Shown: positions 7,896-13,325 of the stretch, one piece after another
Position numbering within the stretch: position 1 is the stretch's first letter
Layout: the number at the start of each line of letters is the position of its first letter
Origin: Cyanobacteria bacterium UBA9971
Lineage (GTDB): Bacteria > Cyanobacteriota > Vampirovibrionia > Gastranaerophilales > UBA9971
Assembly: GCA_003499955.1 (NCBI GenBank)
Contig: DNRP01000119.1
Location: forward strand, 10,110-23,434
DNA length: 13,325 bases
Direction of reading: 5' to 3'
Notes under the pieces: model-generated
Told to the model about the DNA's origin: nothing
Databases searched by the model: none
Seen by the model: only the letters and a program-made list of their open reading frames with translations
Program-made: the position numbers and the translations under genes

Positions 7896-8294
7896 TTAGC
7901 CAACTTTTTTTGCAAAAGATTTTTGTAAATCAATTTGTTTAGCCGTTTTTAACATATTTTTGTATATAGATTTTATAGTTGCTGTTGTATTTCCAAAGAA
8001 TAGAGAAATTAATCCTTGCTCTATCCCTTTTTCTTGTCCTTTGTAAGTTAACTTTCCATTTAAAACATGTCCATCCATAGATTGAACCTGAATAATTTTA
8101 AGAACTGCATTTATTCCGTCTGTTTTAGCCTTTGTTACTATCTGTAAAACCTTGTTAGCCGTTCTTTTATCGGTAATATATGTTAAAGCTTCTTTGCTAA
8201 ATTCAATATTTGTTCCAAAAGCTACCTGCTGTTTGCTATAATTTGCAGATTTGCAATTATATTGAGTAGATTTTGGGTTGAATGTAGTGTTCAT
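7896..8294 (-). CDS. Hypothetical protein with N-terminal AFG motif
   Basis: 132 residues that I do not recognise as any named family. The N-terminal 25 residues are polar and probably disordered, leading to QQVAFGTN. A helical-looking, lysine-rich body follows, with a central IIQVQSMDGHVLNGKLTYKGQEKG that could be a short beta hairpin. There is no signal peptide or membrane segment. AGAGG lies 11 nt before the ATG. Short proteins with a disordered start and an (A/S)FG motif recur, to my recollection, in gut Gastranaerophilales genomes; that is memory, not a search. It appears to be a single-gene unit. Confidence 0.7.
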   Translation of the reverse strand: MNTTFNPKSTQYNCKSANYSKQQVAFGTNIEFSKEALTYITDKRTANKVLQIVTKAKTDGINAVLKIIQVQSMDGHVLNGKLTYKGQEKGIEQGLISLFFGNTTATIKSIYKNMLKTAKQIDLQKSFAKKVG

Positions 8295-8517
8295 CTTTTT
8301 TATTGCCTCTTTTCTTTATTTATCTAACTTCCTAATTTTTTATTTCTATTTATATAAGGTCGCTGAATAAAAAAATTGACACTAAAAAGATACGGAAAAT
8401 TTTGTGATCTTTCTCAAAATTCCTTCTGATAGACTTTTTGAAGCTAAAATCCTTATTTACATTTTGTAATAATTTTGTGTTATATAATAATTTAAATAAA
8501 ATTGAACATTGACAACT
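8295..8517. other. Intergenic stretch upstream of the structured element
   Basis: AT-rich and without a supported gene. On the minus strand it holds the leader of the 132-residue protein, with TATATAAAT near 8350 as a possible -10. On the plus strand it holds the candidate promoter at 8473-8488. A TTGAC (8509-8513) lies just before the structured element, of interest because IS200/IS605-type elements often insert next to such pentamers. Confidence 0.5.
8473..8488 (+). promoter_or_regulatory. Candidate promoter for the structured RNA / leuD leader
   Basis: TTTTGTGTTATATAAT contains TATAAT (8483-8488) with a TG upstream. TTTACA (8456-8461) is the nearest -35-like box, but its spacing is long (21 bp). 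The 16-mer is identical to the one ahead of the tmk-like gene. Transcription would begin near 8495, shortly before the folded element. Confidence 0.4.
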
Positions 8518-8641
8518 CAATTCAGCGTCGAAAGACAAGGCAGCCCTCCGCCTGGAATTGCGAAGCGGGAGTGTAAGCCGAAACGGCGACGCGAAGGCGG
8601 CGGCGTACCGGCTGAACTCATTCTCGGAAGGGGGGATAATG
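8518..8641 (+). ncRNA. GC-rich structured RNA, possibly HEARO/omega-RNA-like
   Basis: This is an abrupt GC-rich island in AT-rich DNA with nested complementary arms. CAATTC (8518-8523) pairs with GAATTG (8555-8560), enclosing a GTC-GAAA-GAC hairpin (8527-8536) and AGGC/GCCT (8538-8541 with 8550-8553). GAGT (8569-8572) pairs with ACTC (8616-8619), and inside it AGCCG (8576-8580) with CGGCT (8609-8613). CATTCTC (8619-8625) pairs with GATAATG (8635-8641) with one mismatch, around a GGAAGGGGG loop. The G-run (8630-8635) can also pair with CCCTCC (8544-8549) as a pseudoknot. The layout reminds me of HEARO RNAs, the guide RNAs of IscB-type nucleases, but no such ORF is in the window. The family name is a guess; a leuD leader RNA is the alternative. 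The strand follows the ordering of the arms and the candidate promoter. Confidence 0.5.
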
Positions 8642-8680
8642 ATGATAGTACTCTTAACAAAAAAAAGTTACTACTTGTAA
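8639..8680 (+). promoter_or_regulatory. Possible leader peptide ORF ahead of leuD
   Basis: Thirteen codons (MMIVLLTKKSYYL) start just after GGAAGGGGGG, a plausible ribosome site, and stop inside the loop of the hairpin at 8666-8688. It holds Ile, Val and three Leu codons upstream of a leucine gene, as an attenuation leader would. The hairpin lacks a strong T-run and the ORF is short, so chance is a real alternative. Confidence 0.2.
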
Positions 8681-8688
8681 TAGTAACT
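8666..8688 (+). promoter_or_regulatory. Perfect hairpin in the leuD leader
   Basis: AGTTACTA (8666-8673) and TAGTAACT (8681-8688) form an 8-bp perfect stem with a 7-nt loop. The flanking AAA and TTT extend the stem after a one-base bulge. Only a weak T stretch follows, so termination would be inefficient. It could equally be the end palindrome of a small transposon-derived element. Confidence 0.45.
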
Positions 8689-8722
8689 CTTTACATTCTG
8701 ATTAAAAAGTAATCACTTTATC

Positions 8723-8747
8723 GGCAGTGGGCTCTTTCTCACTGTCC
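8723..8747 (+). promoter_or_regulatory. Second hairpin in the leuD leader
   Basis: GG-CAGTG (8723-8729) pairs with CACTG-CC (8740-8747, one bulged T) around the loop GGCTCTTTCT. No T-run follows. It lies 67 bp before the leuD ATG. Confidence 0.35.
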
Positions 8748-8813
8748 CCTGTATTAAGTATTTTAATATAATTATTAAAAATTTAAAGTCTTGAAAATAT
8801 AAGGAGAAAAATT

Positions 8814-9311
8814 ATGACAAAAAAAGGCAAAGCATGGGTTTATAAAGATGACGTTGACACAGATGTTATTATCCCTGCAAGATACTTAAATACGACAGAT
8901 GCGCAGGAATTATCAGTACATTGTATGGAAGACATCGATGAATCTTTCGCTAAAAACGTTAAAGAAGGTGATATTATAATTGCGGGAGAAAATTTTGGAT
9001 GCGGAAGCTCAAGAGAACACGCTCCGATTGCGATTAAAGCCAGCGGGATTTCTGTCGTAATCGCAAAAAGTTTTGCAAGAATTTTCTTTAGAAACGCAAT
9101 AAATATCGGACTTCCTATTCTTGAAAATTCTGTTATCGCTGATGAAACCGATGCGGGAGATGAAATCGAAGTCAATCTTGACAGCGGAGAAATTAAAAAT
9201 TTAACAAAAAATAAAACTTATCAGACAACGCCCTTCCCAAAATCCATTCAGGAAATGGTTGAGGTTGGCGGTTTGATTAATTATACACAGAAAAAATTAG
9301 GGATTAAATAA
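8814..9311 (+). CDS. leuD: 3-isopropylmalate dehydratase, small subunit
   Basis: Small (swivel-domain) subunit of isopropylmalate isomerase, which with LeuC converts 2- to 3-isopropylmalate in leucine synthesis. The 165 residues fit the short bacterial/archaeal-type Leu[15 protein letters not shown] at the N-terminus and the substrate-loop motif [11 protein letters not shown] (61-71) are diagnostic. AAGGAG stands 7 nt before the ATG. LeuC, which carries the iron-sulfur cluster, is not in the window. leuB follows after 131 bp, most of it a dispersed repeat. Confidence 0.96.
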   Translation: MTKKGKAWVYKDDVDTDVIIPARYLNTTDAQELSVHCMEDIDESFAKNVKEGDIIIAGENFGCGSSREHAPIAIKASGISVVIAKSFARIFFRNAINIGLPILENSVIADETDAGDEIEVNLDSGEIKNLTKNKTYQTTPFPKSIQEMVEVGGLINYTQKKLGIK

Positions 9312-9316
9312 GCAAA

Positions 9317-9410
9317 TTGTCATGCTGAACTTGTTTCAGCATCTGTCCATTTTGAATTTAAAAAGGAATAGATTGCCACGTCGGGTTTTCAACCCTCCTC
9401 GCAATGACAA
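9317..9410. repeat. Dispersed MITE-like palindromic element, copy 2
   Basis: TTGTCAT (9317-9323) and ATGACAA (9404-9410) are perfect 7-bp terminal inverted repeats. The interior differs from copy 1 but has the same layout, including GATTGCCACGTCGGGTTT and CCTCGCAATGACAA, typical of the GATTGC...CGCAATGAC class of intergenic repeats. It occupies nearly the whole leuD-leuB gap and has no ORF. Confidence 0.75.
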
Positions 9411-9442
9411 TGCAGCGACTATAAAATTAGAAAGGTGTAGAG

Positions 9443-10522
9443 ATGGCAAATACTTATAAAATTGCGGTGCTTCCCGGGGATGGAATCGGTCCTGACGTTA
9501 TTGAACAGGGAATAAAAACATTAAACGCAATTTCCGAGAAATTCGGTCATAAATTTGAATATAATTACGGATTAATTGGCGGGGCTGCAATTGATGAAAC
9601 AGGAGTTCCGCTCCCTGATGAAACTCTCGAACTTGCTAAAAGTTCTGATGCGGTTTTTCTTGGTGCTGTCGGCGACTGGAAATATGACACACTTGACCCT
9701 GCAATTAGACCGGAAAAAGCTCTTTTAGGTATTAGAAAAGCTCTCGGGCTTTTTGCAAATCTAAGACCTGCTGTAATGTACGACGAACTTGTTTCTTCAT
9801 CCACCTTAAAAGAAGAATTCGTAAAAGGTGTAGACATAATGATAGTCAGAGAACTTACAGGTGATGTTTATTTTGGCGAACCAAAAGGCATAGAAGAAAG
9901 AAACGGTCAAAAAGTTGGCTTTAACAACATGATTTACCAGGAATACGAAGTTGAAAGAATCGCCAAAATTGCTTTTGAAATAGCGATGAAAAGAAATAAA
10001 AAACTTTGCTCTGTTGATAAGGCAAACGTACTCGACGTTTCAAGACTCTGGAGAGAAGTTGTTATAAGAGTTTCAAAAGATTATCCCGAAGTTGAACTTT
10101 CTCACATGTATGTTGACAATGCGGCTATGCAGCTAATCAGAAATCCGAAACAATTTGATGTTATGGTTACAGGAAACATTTTTGGCGATATTTTGTCAGA
10201 TGAAGCCTCAATGCTTATTGGTTCTCTTGGAATGCTTGCAAGCGCGAGTCTTACAGACAAAGGTCCTGCAATGTATGAACCTTCACACGGAAGCGCGCCT
10301 GATTTAAAAGGTCAAGACAAAGTTAATCCGATTGCAACAATAATGTCCGTCGCTATGATGCTAAAATACAGTTTCAACCTTGATAAAGAAGCAGATGTGG
10401 TGGAAAAAGCAGTAAAAGAAGTTCTTAAATCAGGTTACAGGACTTTTGACATTATGAGTGAAGGACAAACTCTTATTGGGACTTCAGAAATGGGCAACTT
10501 GATAGCAAAAAAAATTCTTTAA
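9443..10522 (+). CDS. leuB: 3-isopropylmalate dehydrogenase
   Basis: NAD-dependent oxidative decarboxylation of 3-isopropylmalate, the third committed step of leucine synthesis. The 359 residues fit the family. [10 protein letters not shown] (11-20), substrate-binding Arg98, Arg108 and Arg136, catalytic Tyr143 (DVYFGE) and Lys193 (VDKAN), metal ligands Asp225, Asp249 and Asp253, and the NAD-site [15 protein letters not shown] (282-296) are all visible. AAAGG lies about 8 nt before ATG. It is the last gene of the leu unit, followed by a strong terminator. Confidence 0.97.
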   Translation: MANTYKIAVLPGDGIGPDVIEQGIKTLNAISEKFGHKFEYNYGLIGGAAIDETGVPLPDETLELAKSSDAVFLGAVGDWKYDTLDPAIRPEKALLGIRKALGLFANLRPAVMYDELVSSSTLKEEFVKGVDIMIVRELTGDVYFGEPKGIEERNGQKVGFNNMIYQEYEVERIAKIAFEIAMKRNKKLCSVDKANVLDVSRLWREVVIRVSKDYPEVELSHMYVDNAAMQLIRNPKQFDVMVTGNIFGDILSDEASMLIGSLGMLASASLTDKGPAMYEPSHGSAPDLKGQDKVNPIATIMSVAMMLKYSFNLDKEADVVEKAVKEVLKSGYRTFDIMSEGQTLIGTSEMGNLIAKKIL

Positions 10523-10534
10523 ATATAATCAAAT

Positions 10535-10566
10535 AAAAAACCCGTTTAGCACAAAACGGGTTTTTT
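10535..10566. terminator. Bidirectional terminator between leuB and the RHH gene
   Basis: AAAAAACCCGTTT (10535-10547) and AAACGGGTTTTTT (10554-10566) form a 13-bp perfect stem with a 6-nt loop. Its A/T tails give a T-run on both strands. It lies 12 bp after the leuB stop and 14 bp after the stop of the convergent gene, so it can end both transcripts. Confidence 0.92.
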
Positions 10567-10580
10567 ATAAATATTTTTTA

Positions 10581-10769
10581 CTACTCAAAGAGTGATTCGA
10601 GAATACTGGCATTTTCACCAGCTAAACTATTTTCTCTGACTTTTGACTTATGAATATAAGTCCTCAACGCTTCACGAATCAATTCACTTCTTGATCTTTG
10701 CTCATTATCCGCAATGTGATCAATCATTGAAAGGAATTCATCGGGCATTGAAATAAGTACTCTTGCCAT
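10581..10769 (-). CDS. Ribbon-helix-helix (CopG-type) DNA-binding protein
   Basis: 62 residues. ARVLISMPDEFLSMIDHIAD gives the N-terminal beta strand and first helix, and RSRSELIREALRTYI the second helix of a MetJ/Arc/CopG fold. The 20-residue polar tail could contact a partner. Such proteins act as dimers that insert the beta ribbon in the major groove, as repressors or as antitoxins. No toxin gene adjoins it, so a stand-alone regulator is more likely. GGAGG stands 7 nt before the ATG. Two near-identical 20-bp repeats upstream, the nearer overlapping this ribosome site, suggest self-repression. Confidence 0.87.
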   Translation of the reverse strand: MARVLISMPDEFLSMIDHIADNEQRSRSELIREALRTYIHKSKVRENSLAGENASILESLFE

Positions 10770-11091
10770 GAATAATCCTCCATTTTTTTAACCAGCTACA
10801 TTTTTTGTCTACTCTTGATATTTCATTTTTTCAATCAGCTACAATTTAAATTGAAATATCTTTCATACTTATATAAAAACGATTCATTATATAAAATTGC
10901 TATACTTTTATATATAAACATCAGAATTTACATTTCGTTACAAAAATTAAAATATAAAATACTCAAAAATGGCTGTATAGTAGAATTTATTAAAGCCTCA
11001 GTTTGAATAAATTCTTAATAATATTAACTTATGTTAAGAAAAATCCAATTTTTTATATATAAAACAATAACTATATATACTTACTTGATTT
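10770..11091. other. Intergenic region between the RHH gene and the TolC-like gene
   Basis: 322 bp of very AT-rich DNA. Besides the direct repeats it holds a perfect 12-bp palindrome CAATTTAAATTG (10842-10853) and 9-bp inverted arms GATATTTCA (10817-10825) / TGAAATATC (10852-10860), all within reach of the RHH promoter. Weak arms TTCTTAA (11012-11018) / TTAAGAA (11034-11040) may help end the TolC-like transcript. An open frame across 10815-11006 has no protein-like features. Confidence 0.55.
10781..10843. promoter_or_regulatory. Tandem direct repeats upstream of the RHH gene (candidate operators)
   Basis: CATTTTTTTAACCAGCTACA (10781-10800) and CATTTTTTCAATCAGCTACA (10824-10843) agree at 18 of 20 positions and are 43 bp apart, close to four helical turns. 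The nearer copy begins in the Shine-Dalgarno region. The shared CAGCTACA core contains the palindrome AGCT. Confidence 0.55.
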
Positions 11092-12681
11092 TTAATGCAT
11101 TGATAATCTTTGTTTAATACTTTTATCAACAGAAATCAAAGCTTCATTTCCTACAAATTGCTCGAGCGCAACTCTTGTATTGAGAACTTTTTGACGAGCT
11201 TTATACTGATCAGAAATTGATTCATTATAAAATACATTCGCTACAGCTTTAAGATCAGAAGATTTTTTTTGTATCGATTCATAATAATTTTTTCGATTGT
11301 TTAAAACTTGATCAACATAATTAAGATCGGCCAAAGCTCCCATATAATCACAATATAAATTTACCAGCTTATTTTGAAGATTATCAGTTTCCTGCGCAAG
11401 CAAAACCAAATCGGAGTCGGTTACTTTTGCAAGATGTGCATTTAATTCCGCATTATCGGAAGAAAGCAGTGAATTAAGCATACCGCCGCCTATCACAGCA
11501 CTTGTAGCTGCTACAGGATCGCCTACTCCGGCTCCTATCATTGAGGCTACGCTTGTAAGCGGTGAAAGTATTTTTTTAACAGAACTTGTTTTTTCTACTT
11601 TTCCGTCAGGATTTGAAAGCTTTAAAATAGCGAATCTTATCGTTTCATTTCTTTCTACAGCCGCATTCCAGAGAATATTTAAATCCGACAGCATGCTGCT
11701 TTTATCGTCTTTTAATTCAGAGCCTGCTTCCTGTGCTAATTCATTTACACTTTTATCCAAATAAATGCTTGTATTCAATCTGGATAAGCTCGGTAAAACT
11801 TGTAAATCAGGCAAAGGCGGAAGTAAACTTATAGGTTTTTCTTTAACATCTGAAATCAAAATTTTGCCCAGCATAAGATTATTTAATGTATCGCTGCCCG
11901 CAAGTCTTTCCAATTCCAGCCTGTGTGTTTTTACTTCCCTCATTAAACTCATTTCGTCTTTTAATGCGTTATCATACATAACTTTTGCGGTCATTATGGC
12001 AATCGGTTCATTAGCTCTAATAGCTACTGAATATGCCATTTTTTGTTTTAAAACTTCCTGTCGCGCTATTTTTAATGCTTCTAAATCACTTTTATATTCA
12101 TAATAATTTTTAATCATCCTATCCTGCAAATCTTCCACAAGTCTTGCAAGGTGTATTAATTCCGTATCAGTAAGCGGCATTTGTTTAGGCATTTTATTTG
12201 AAGCAATTACTCTGTTTGCAATTGTCCCGCTTGCAGATGACACACTGGAAGTAAGAGGATCAGCTCCTAGAAGTCCGGGTAAAATTGCCGCGCCGCTGAT
12301 TAGAGTCCCTACTGTTTTTGCCATTATTGAAGAATGGACTCTTCTTTGTTCTGCGGGCATGGCTAGTTTTTTTAGAGCAAACTTAATTATGGGGTTTCTG
12401 TCAATTGTAGATTCCCATAAAACTTTAATATCAGCCACATCCATCTTTTTTTGAATCTGAAAATACTGGCTCATCATTTCTTCTTTAGATTTAAACAATT
12501 TACCATCAATTTGTTTAACAGGTTCAGTTACATTGATTTTGAGTTTGTTATCATTCTTAATGTTTAATTCTACTTCGTTTTGAGAAATCACATTAGTAGA
12601 TTCCCCTTCATTAGCAAAAACTTTGCCGGTTGTAAAAATCAATATCATTAATAAAAAGATAATAATTTTTAAATTTCTCAT
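11092..12681 (-). CDS. Exported protein with two tandem TolC-like modules
   Basis: 529 residues. The signal peptide is 1-23, ending VFA before NEG. Two modules of about 180 residues repeat with a 250-residue offset (about 83-265 and 333-514). Each has a helix like IxVLWxxxxxRNxxIxFAxxKL (86-105, 336-355), then a Gly/Ala/Ser-rich hydrophobic segment (121-160, 371-404). LTDxELxxLA...LQxxM(I/V)xxYxxY (170-196, 420-446) and a long helix ending in RLAG / QFVG come next. A Pro/Leu-rich linker (286-300) joins the modules. The RN-xx-I-xx-A helix and the helix pair recall TolC-type outer-membrane efflux proteins, but the Gly-rich segments replace the expected beta strands. Function is unknown; an envelope or secretion role is inferred. 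GGA lies 6 nt before the ATG. A single-gene unit. Confidence 0.75.
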   Translation of the reverse strand: MRNLKIIIFLLMILIFTTGKVFANEGESTNVISQNEVELNIKNDNKLKINVTEPVKQIDGKLFKSKEEMMSQYFQIQKKMDVADIKVLWESTIDRNPIIKFALKKLAMPAEQRRVHSSIMAKTVGTLISGAAILPGLLGADPLTSSVSSASGTIANRVIASNKMPKQMPLTDTELIHLARLVEDLQDRMIKNYYEYKSDLEALKIARQEVLKQKMAYSVAIRANEPIAIMTAKVMYDNALKDEMSLMREVKTHRLELERLAGSDTLNNLMLGKILISDVKEKPISLLPPLPDLQVLPSLSRLNTSIYLDKSVNELAQEAGSELKDDKSSMLSDLNILWNAAVERNETIRFAILKLSNPDGKVEKTSSVKKILSPLTSVASMIGAGVGDPVAATSAVIGGGMLNSLLSSDNAELNAHLAKVTDSDLVLLAQETDNLQNKLVNLYCDYMGALADLNYVDQVLNNRKNYYESIQKKSSDLKAVANVFYNESISDQYKARQKVLNTRVALEQFVGNEALISVDKSIKQRLSMH

Positions 12682-12716
12682 TAAATATCCATGCCTTTGT
12701 TATTTATTCATACTAC

Positions 12717-12732
12717 TTTATAGCACACAAAA
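12717..12732 (-). promoter_or_regulatory. Candidate promoter of the TolC-like gene
   Basis: On the minus strand TTTTGTGTGCTATAAA gives an extended -10 (TGCTATAAA) without a clear -35. It shares the frame TTTTGTGTnnTATAA with the elements at 710-725 and 8473-8488. Transcription would begin near 12710, about 30 nt before the start codon. Confidence 0.5.
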
Positions 12733-12750
12733 AATTTTCTTTATAGAACA

Positions 12751-12767
12751 CATGGTTAATCACCATG
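12751..12767. promoter_or_regulatory. Inverted repeat upstream of the TolC-like gene promoter
   Basis: CATGGT (12751-12756) and ACCATG (12762-12767) are perfect complements with a 5-bp spacer. It lies just upstream of the -35 region for the minus-strand promoter, where an activator could bind. Confidence 0.35.
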
Positions 12768-12813
12768 GTAAAGGAATATTAATAAAAATTCTCAAAGCCA
12801 GTGCTTTTTGAGA

Positions 12814-12918
12814 TTGTCATTCTAAGCGGAACGCAGTGAAACGAAGAATCAGTTTAACGTAAAATTGAAACTTTTCATTGTATTTTGGATAGATATTTCG
12901 CTTCGCTCAATATGACAA
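12814..12918. repeat. Dispersed MITE-like palindromic element, copy 3
   Basis: TTGTCAT (12814-12820) and ATGACAA (12912-12918) are perfect 7-bp terminal inverted repeats. The interior contains GCGGAACGCAGTGAAACGAAG and TTTCGCTTCGCTCAATATGAC, the same style as copies 1 and 2. An imperfect hairpin CTCAAA...TTTGAG (12791-12812) abuts its left end. Confidence 0.75.
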
Positions 12919-13090
12919 GCCAAGGATTTTAACTATTTTTTCTCAGCCCTGTGAATATCCTGAAGTTTTTAAACTATGACCATTTATTAAAAAAACACAA
13001 TTTATTAGATATTTTATGTTGCTAAAAGATTTTGAATATTAGTCAAAACTTTCTTTTTATAAGCATTTACACCAAATTTGCTTTAAAATT

Positions 13091-13130
13091 AATAAGTGTA
13101 CATTTTACAATATTGTAAATAAGTGTAAAT
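13091..13130. promoter_or_regulatory. Palindrome with flanking direct repeats (candidate operator)
   Basis: TTTACAATATTGTAAA (13104-13119) is a perfect 16-bp palindrome. AATAAGTGTA occurs on either side (13091-13100 and 13118-13127). Further TGTA...TTAC half-sites overlap it, so one dimeric protein could bind two or three times. It sits about 50 bp upstream of a TATAAT and 160 bp before the right-edge gene. Confidence 0.5.
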
Positions 13131-13220
13131 ATTACGCTTAAAAATGTCATGTTTTTAAAATTTTAGTTTTATAATTAATTACATAATAAAGATATGACCT
13201 CTAACTCTCTATTTTGAACT

Positions 13221-13253
13221 AAAAACCTCTATCCCCCTTGGAGGTTTTTTTTT
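13221..13253 (+). terminator. Terminator hairpin in the leader of the right-edge gene
   Basis: AAAAACCTC (13221-13229) and GAGGTTTTT (13241-13249) form a 9-bp stem with an 11-nt loop, followed by T to 13253. It is only 26 bp before the next start codon, in the same direction. It therefore either ends a short RNA made from the region upstream or acts as an attenuator. An earlier ACCTCTA copy (13197-13203) could pair with the GAGGT arm and prevent it forming. Confidence 0.75.
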
Positions 13254-13279
13254 GTCTAAAATATTAAAAGGAAAATGTC

Positions 13280-13325
13280 ATGGCTAAAAAAACTAATACT
13301 ATTAAAATCACGAAAGAAAAAAGAG
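13280..13325 (+). CDS. Start of an unidentified gene (cut by window edge)
   Basis: Fifteen codons are visible (MAKKTNTIKITKEKR), lysine-rich and cytosolic in character. AAAAGGA before the ATG is a good ribosome site. Too little is present to assign a family. The palindrome cluster and the hairpin in its leader suggest it is regulated. Confidence 0.6.
   Translation, partial: MAKKTNTIKITKEKR

Larger units (their letters stand above)
12919..13279. other. Intergenic, regulatory-looking region before the right-edge gene
   Basis: No protein gene is supported. The first 170 bp are featureless AT-rich sequence. From 13091 there follow a palindrome cluster, a TATAAT (about 13169-13174) without a good -35, a repeated ACCTCTA (13197-13203 and 13225-13231), a terminator hairpin, and AAAAGGA 8-10 nt before the ATG at 13280. 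Confidence 0.5.

Noticed and set aside
8350..8538. Minus-strand 62-codon open frame
   Set aside because: No ribosome site, no recognisable features, and it overlaps the structured element and the candidate promoter.
8509..8712. 67-codon open frame across the GC-rich element
   Set aside because: It starts at a TTG with no ribosome site and is opened by the GC-rich structured stretch. Its composition (Pro/Arg/Gly, then Lys/Leu) does not look like a protein; the complementary arms explain the sequence better.
8640..8813. T-box or known amino-acid riboswitch before leuD
   Set aside because: I see no T-box sequence (AAGGGTGGTACCGCG-like) and no aptamer core that I recognise.
10581..10769. RHH gene as antitoxin of a toxin-antitoxin pair
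   Set aside because: No small toxin-like ORF adjoins it on either side; leuB is convergent and the upstream region is non-coding.
10815..11006. Plus-strand 63-codon open frame upstream of the RHH gene
   Set aside because: Ile/Lys/Tyr-rich translation of AT-rich intergenic DNA, without a ribosome site, lying on the operator-like repeats.
12623..12811. Plus-strand 62-codon open frame
   Set aside because: It overlaps the start of the TolC-like gene and its promoter on the other strand; no supporting signal.
1..13325. tRNA, rRNA or CRISPR arrays
   Set aside because: No cloverleaf with a GGTTCGAATCC-type arm, no rRNA-like sequence and no regularly spaced repeats; the only direct repeats are pairs.

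Overview
The window is AT-rich, compact bacterial DNA. It probably comes from a Gram-negative-type, gut-associated lineage such as the non-photosynthetic relatives of cyanobacteria (Melainabacteria/Vampirovibrionia, order Gastranaerophilales). That assignment is an inference from the base composition, the gene content, an exported TolC-like protein, and a small protein with an N-terminal AFG motif of a kind I associate with that group. No rRNA or marker gene here settles it.

Left part (1-7260, minus strand): a type II fatty-acid synthesis operon, read right to left as yceD - rpmF - plsX - fabH - fabD - fabG - acpP - fabF. A near-consensus promoter (7212-7239) precedes yceD, and a hairpin-plus-T-run terminator (722-760) follows fabF. 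plsX and phospholipid synthesis, the initiating ketosynthase (FabH), malonyl transfer (FabD), reduction (FabG), the acyl carrier (AcpP) and elongation (FabF) are therefore made together with a ribosomal protein. The dehydratase and enoyl reductase are not in the window. Beyond the terminator lies a divergent thymidylate-kinase-family gene cut by the left edge.

Middle (7278-8813): an exported TPR protein and a 132-residue protein of unknown function, both minus strand. They are followed by about 520 bp without a protein gene. This gap holds a sharply GC-rich, strongly folded element (8518-8641) that looks like a structured RNA, then a possible leader peptide and two hairpins ahead of leuD.

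Right part: leuD and leuB (plus strand, leucine synthesis, no leuC in the window) end at a 13-bp bidirectional terminator shared with a convergent ribbon-helix-helix regulator gene. Two near-identical 20-bp repeats lie in front of that regulator gene. Next on the minus strand is a 529-residue exported protein built of two tandem TolC-like modules, followed by about 600 bp of regulatory-looking DNA. This last stretch contains a 16-bp palindrome with flanking direct repeats and a terminator hairpin only 26 bp before a gene that starts at 13280 and runs off the right edge.

Three roughly 95-105 bp elements with TGTCAT...ATGACA ends lie in intergenic gaps at 2080, 9317 and 12814. Two of them sit inside operons (acpP/fabF and leuD/leuB). 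The best candidates for something undescribed are the orphan structured RNA upstream of leuD, the duplicated TolC-like protein, and the palindrome/attenuator region near the right edge.
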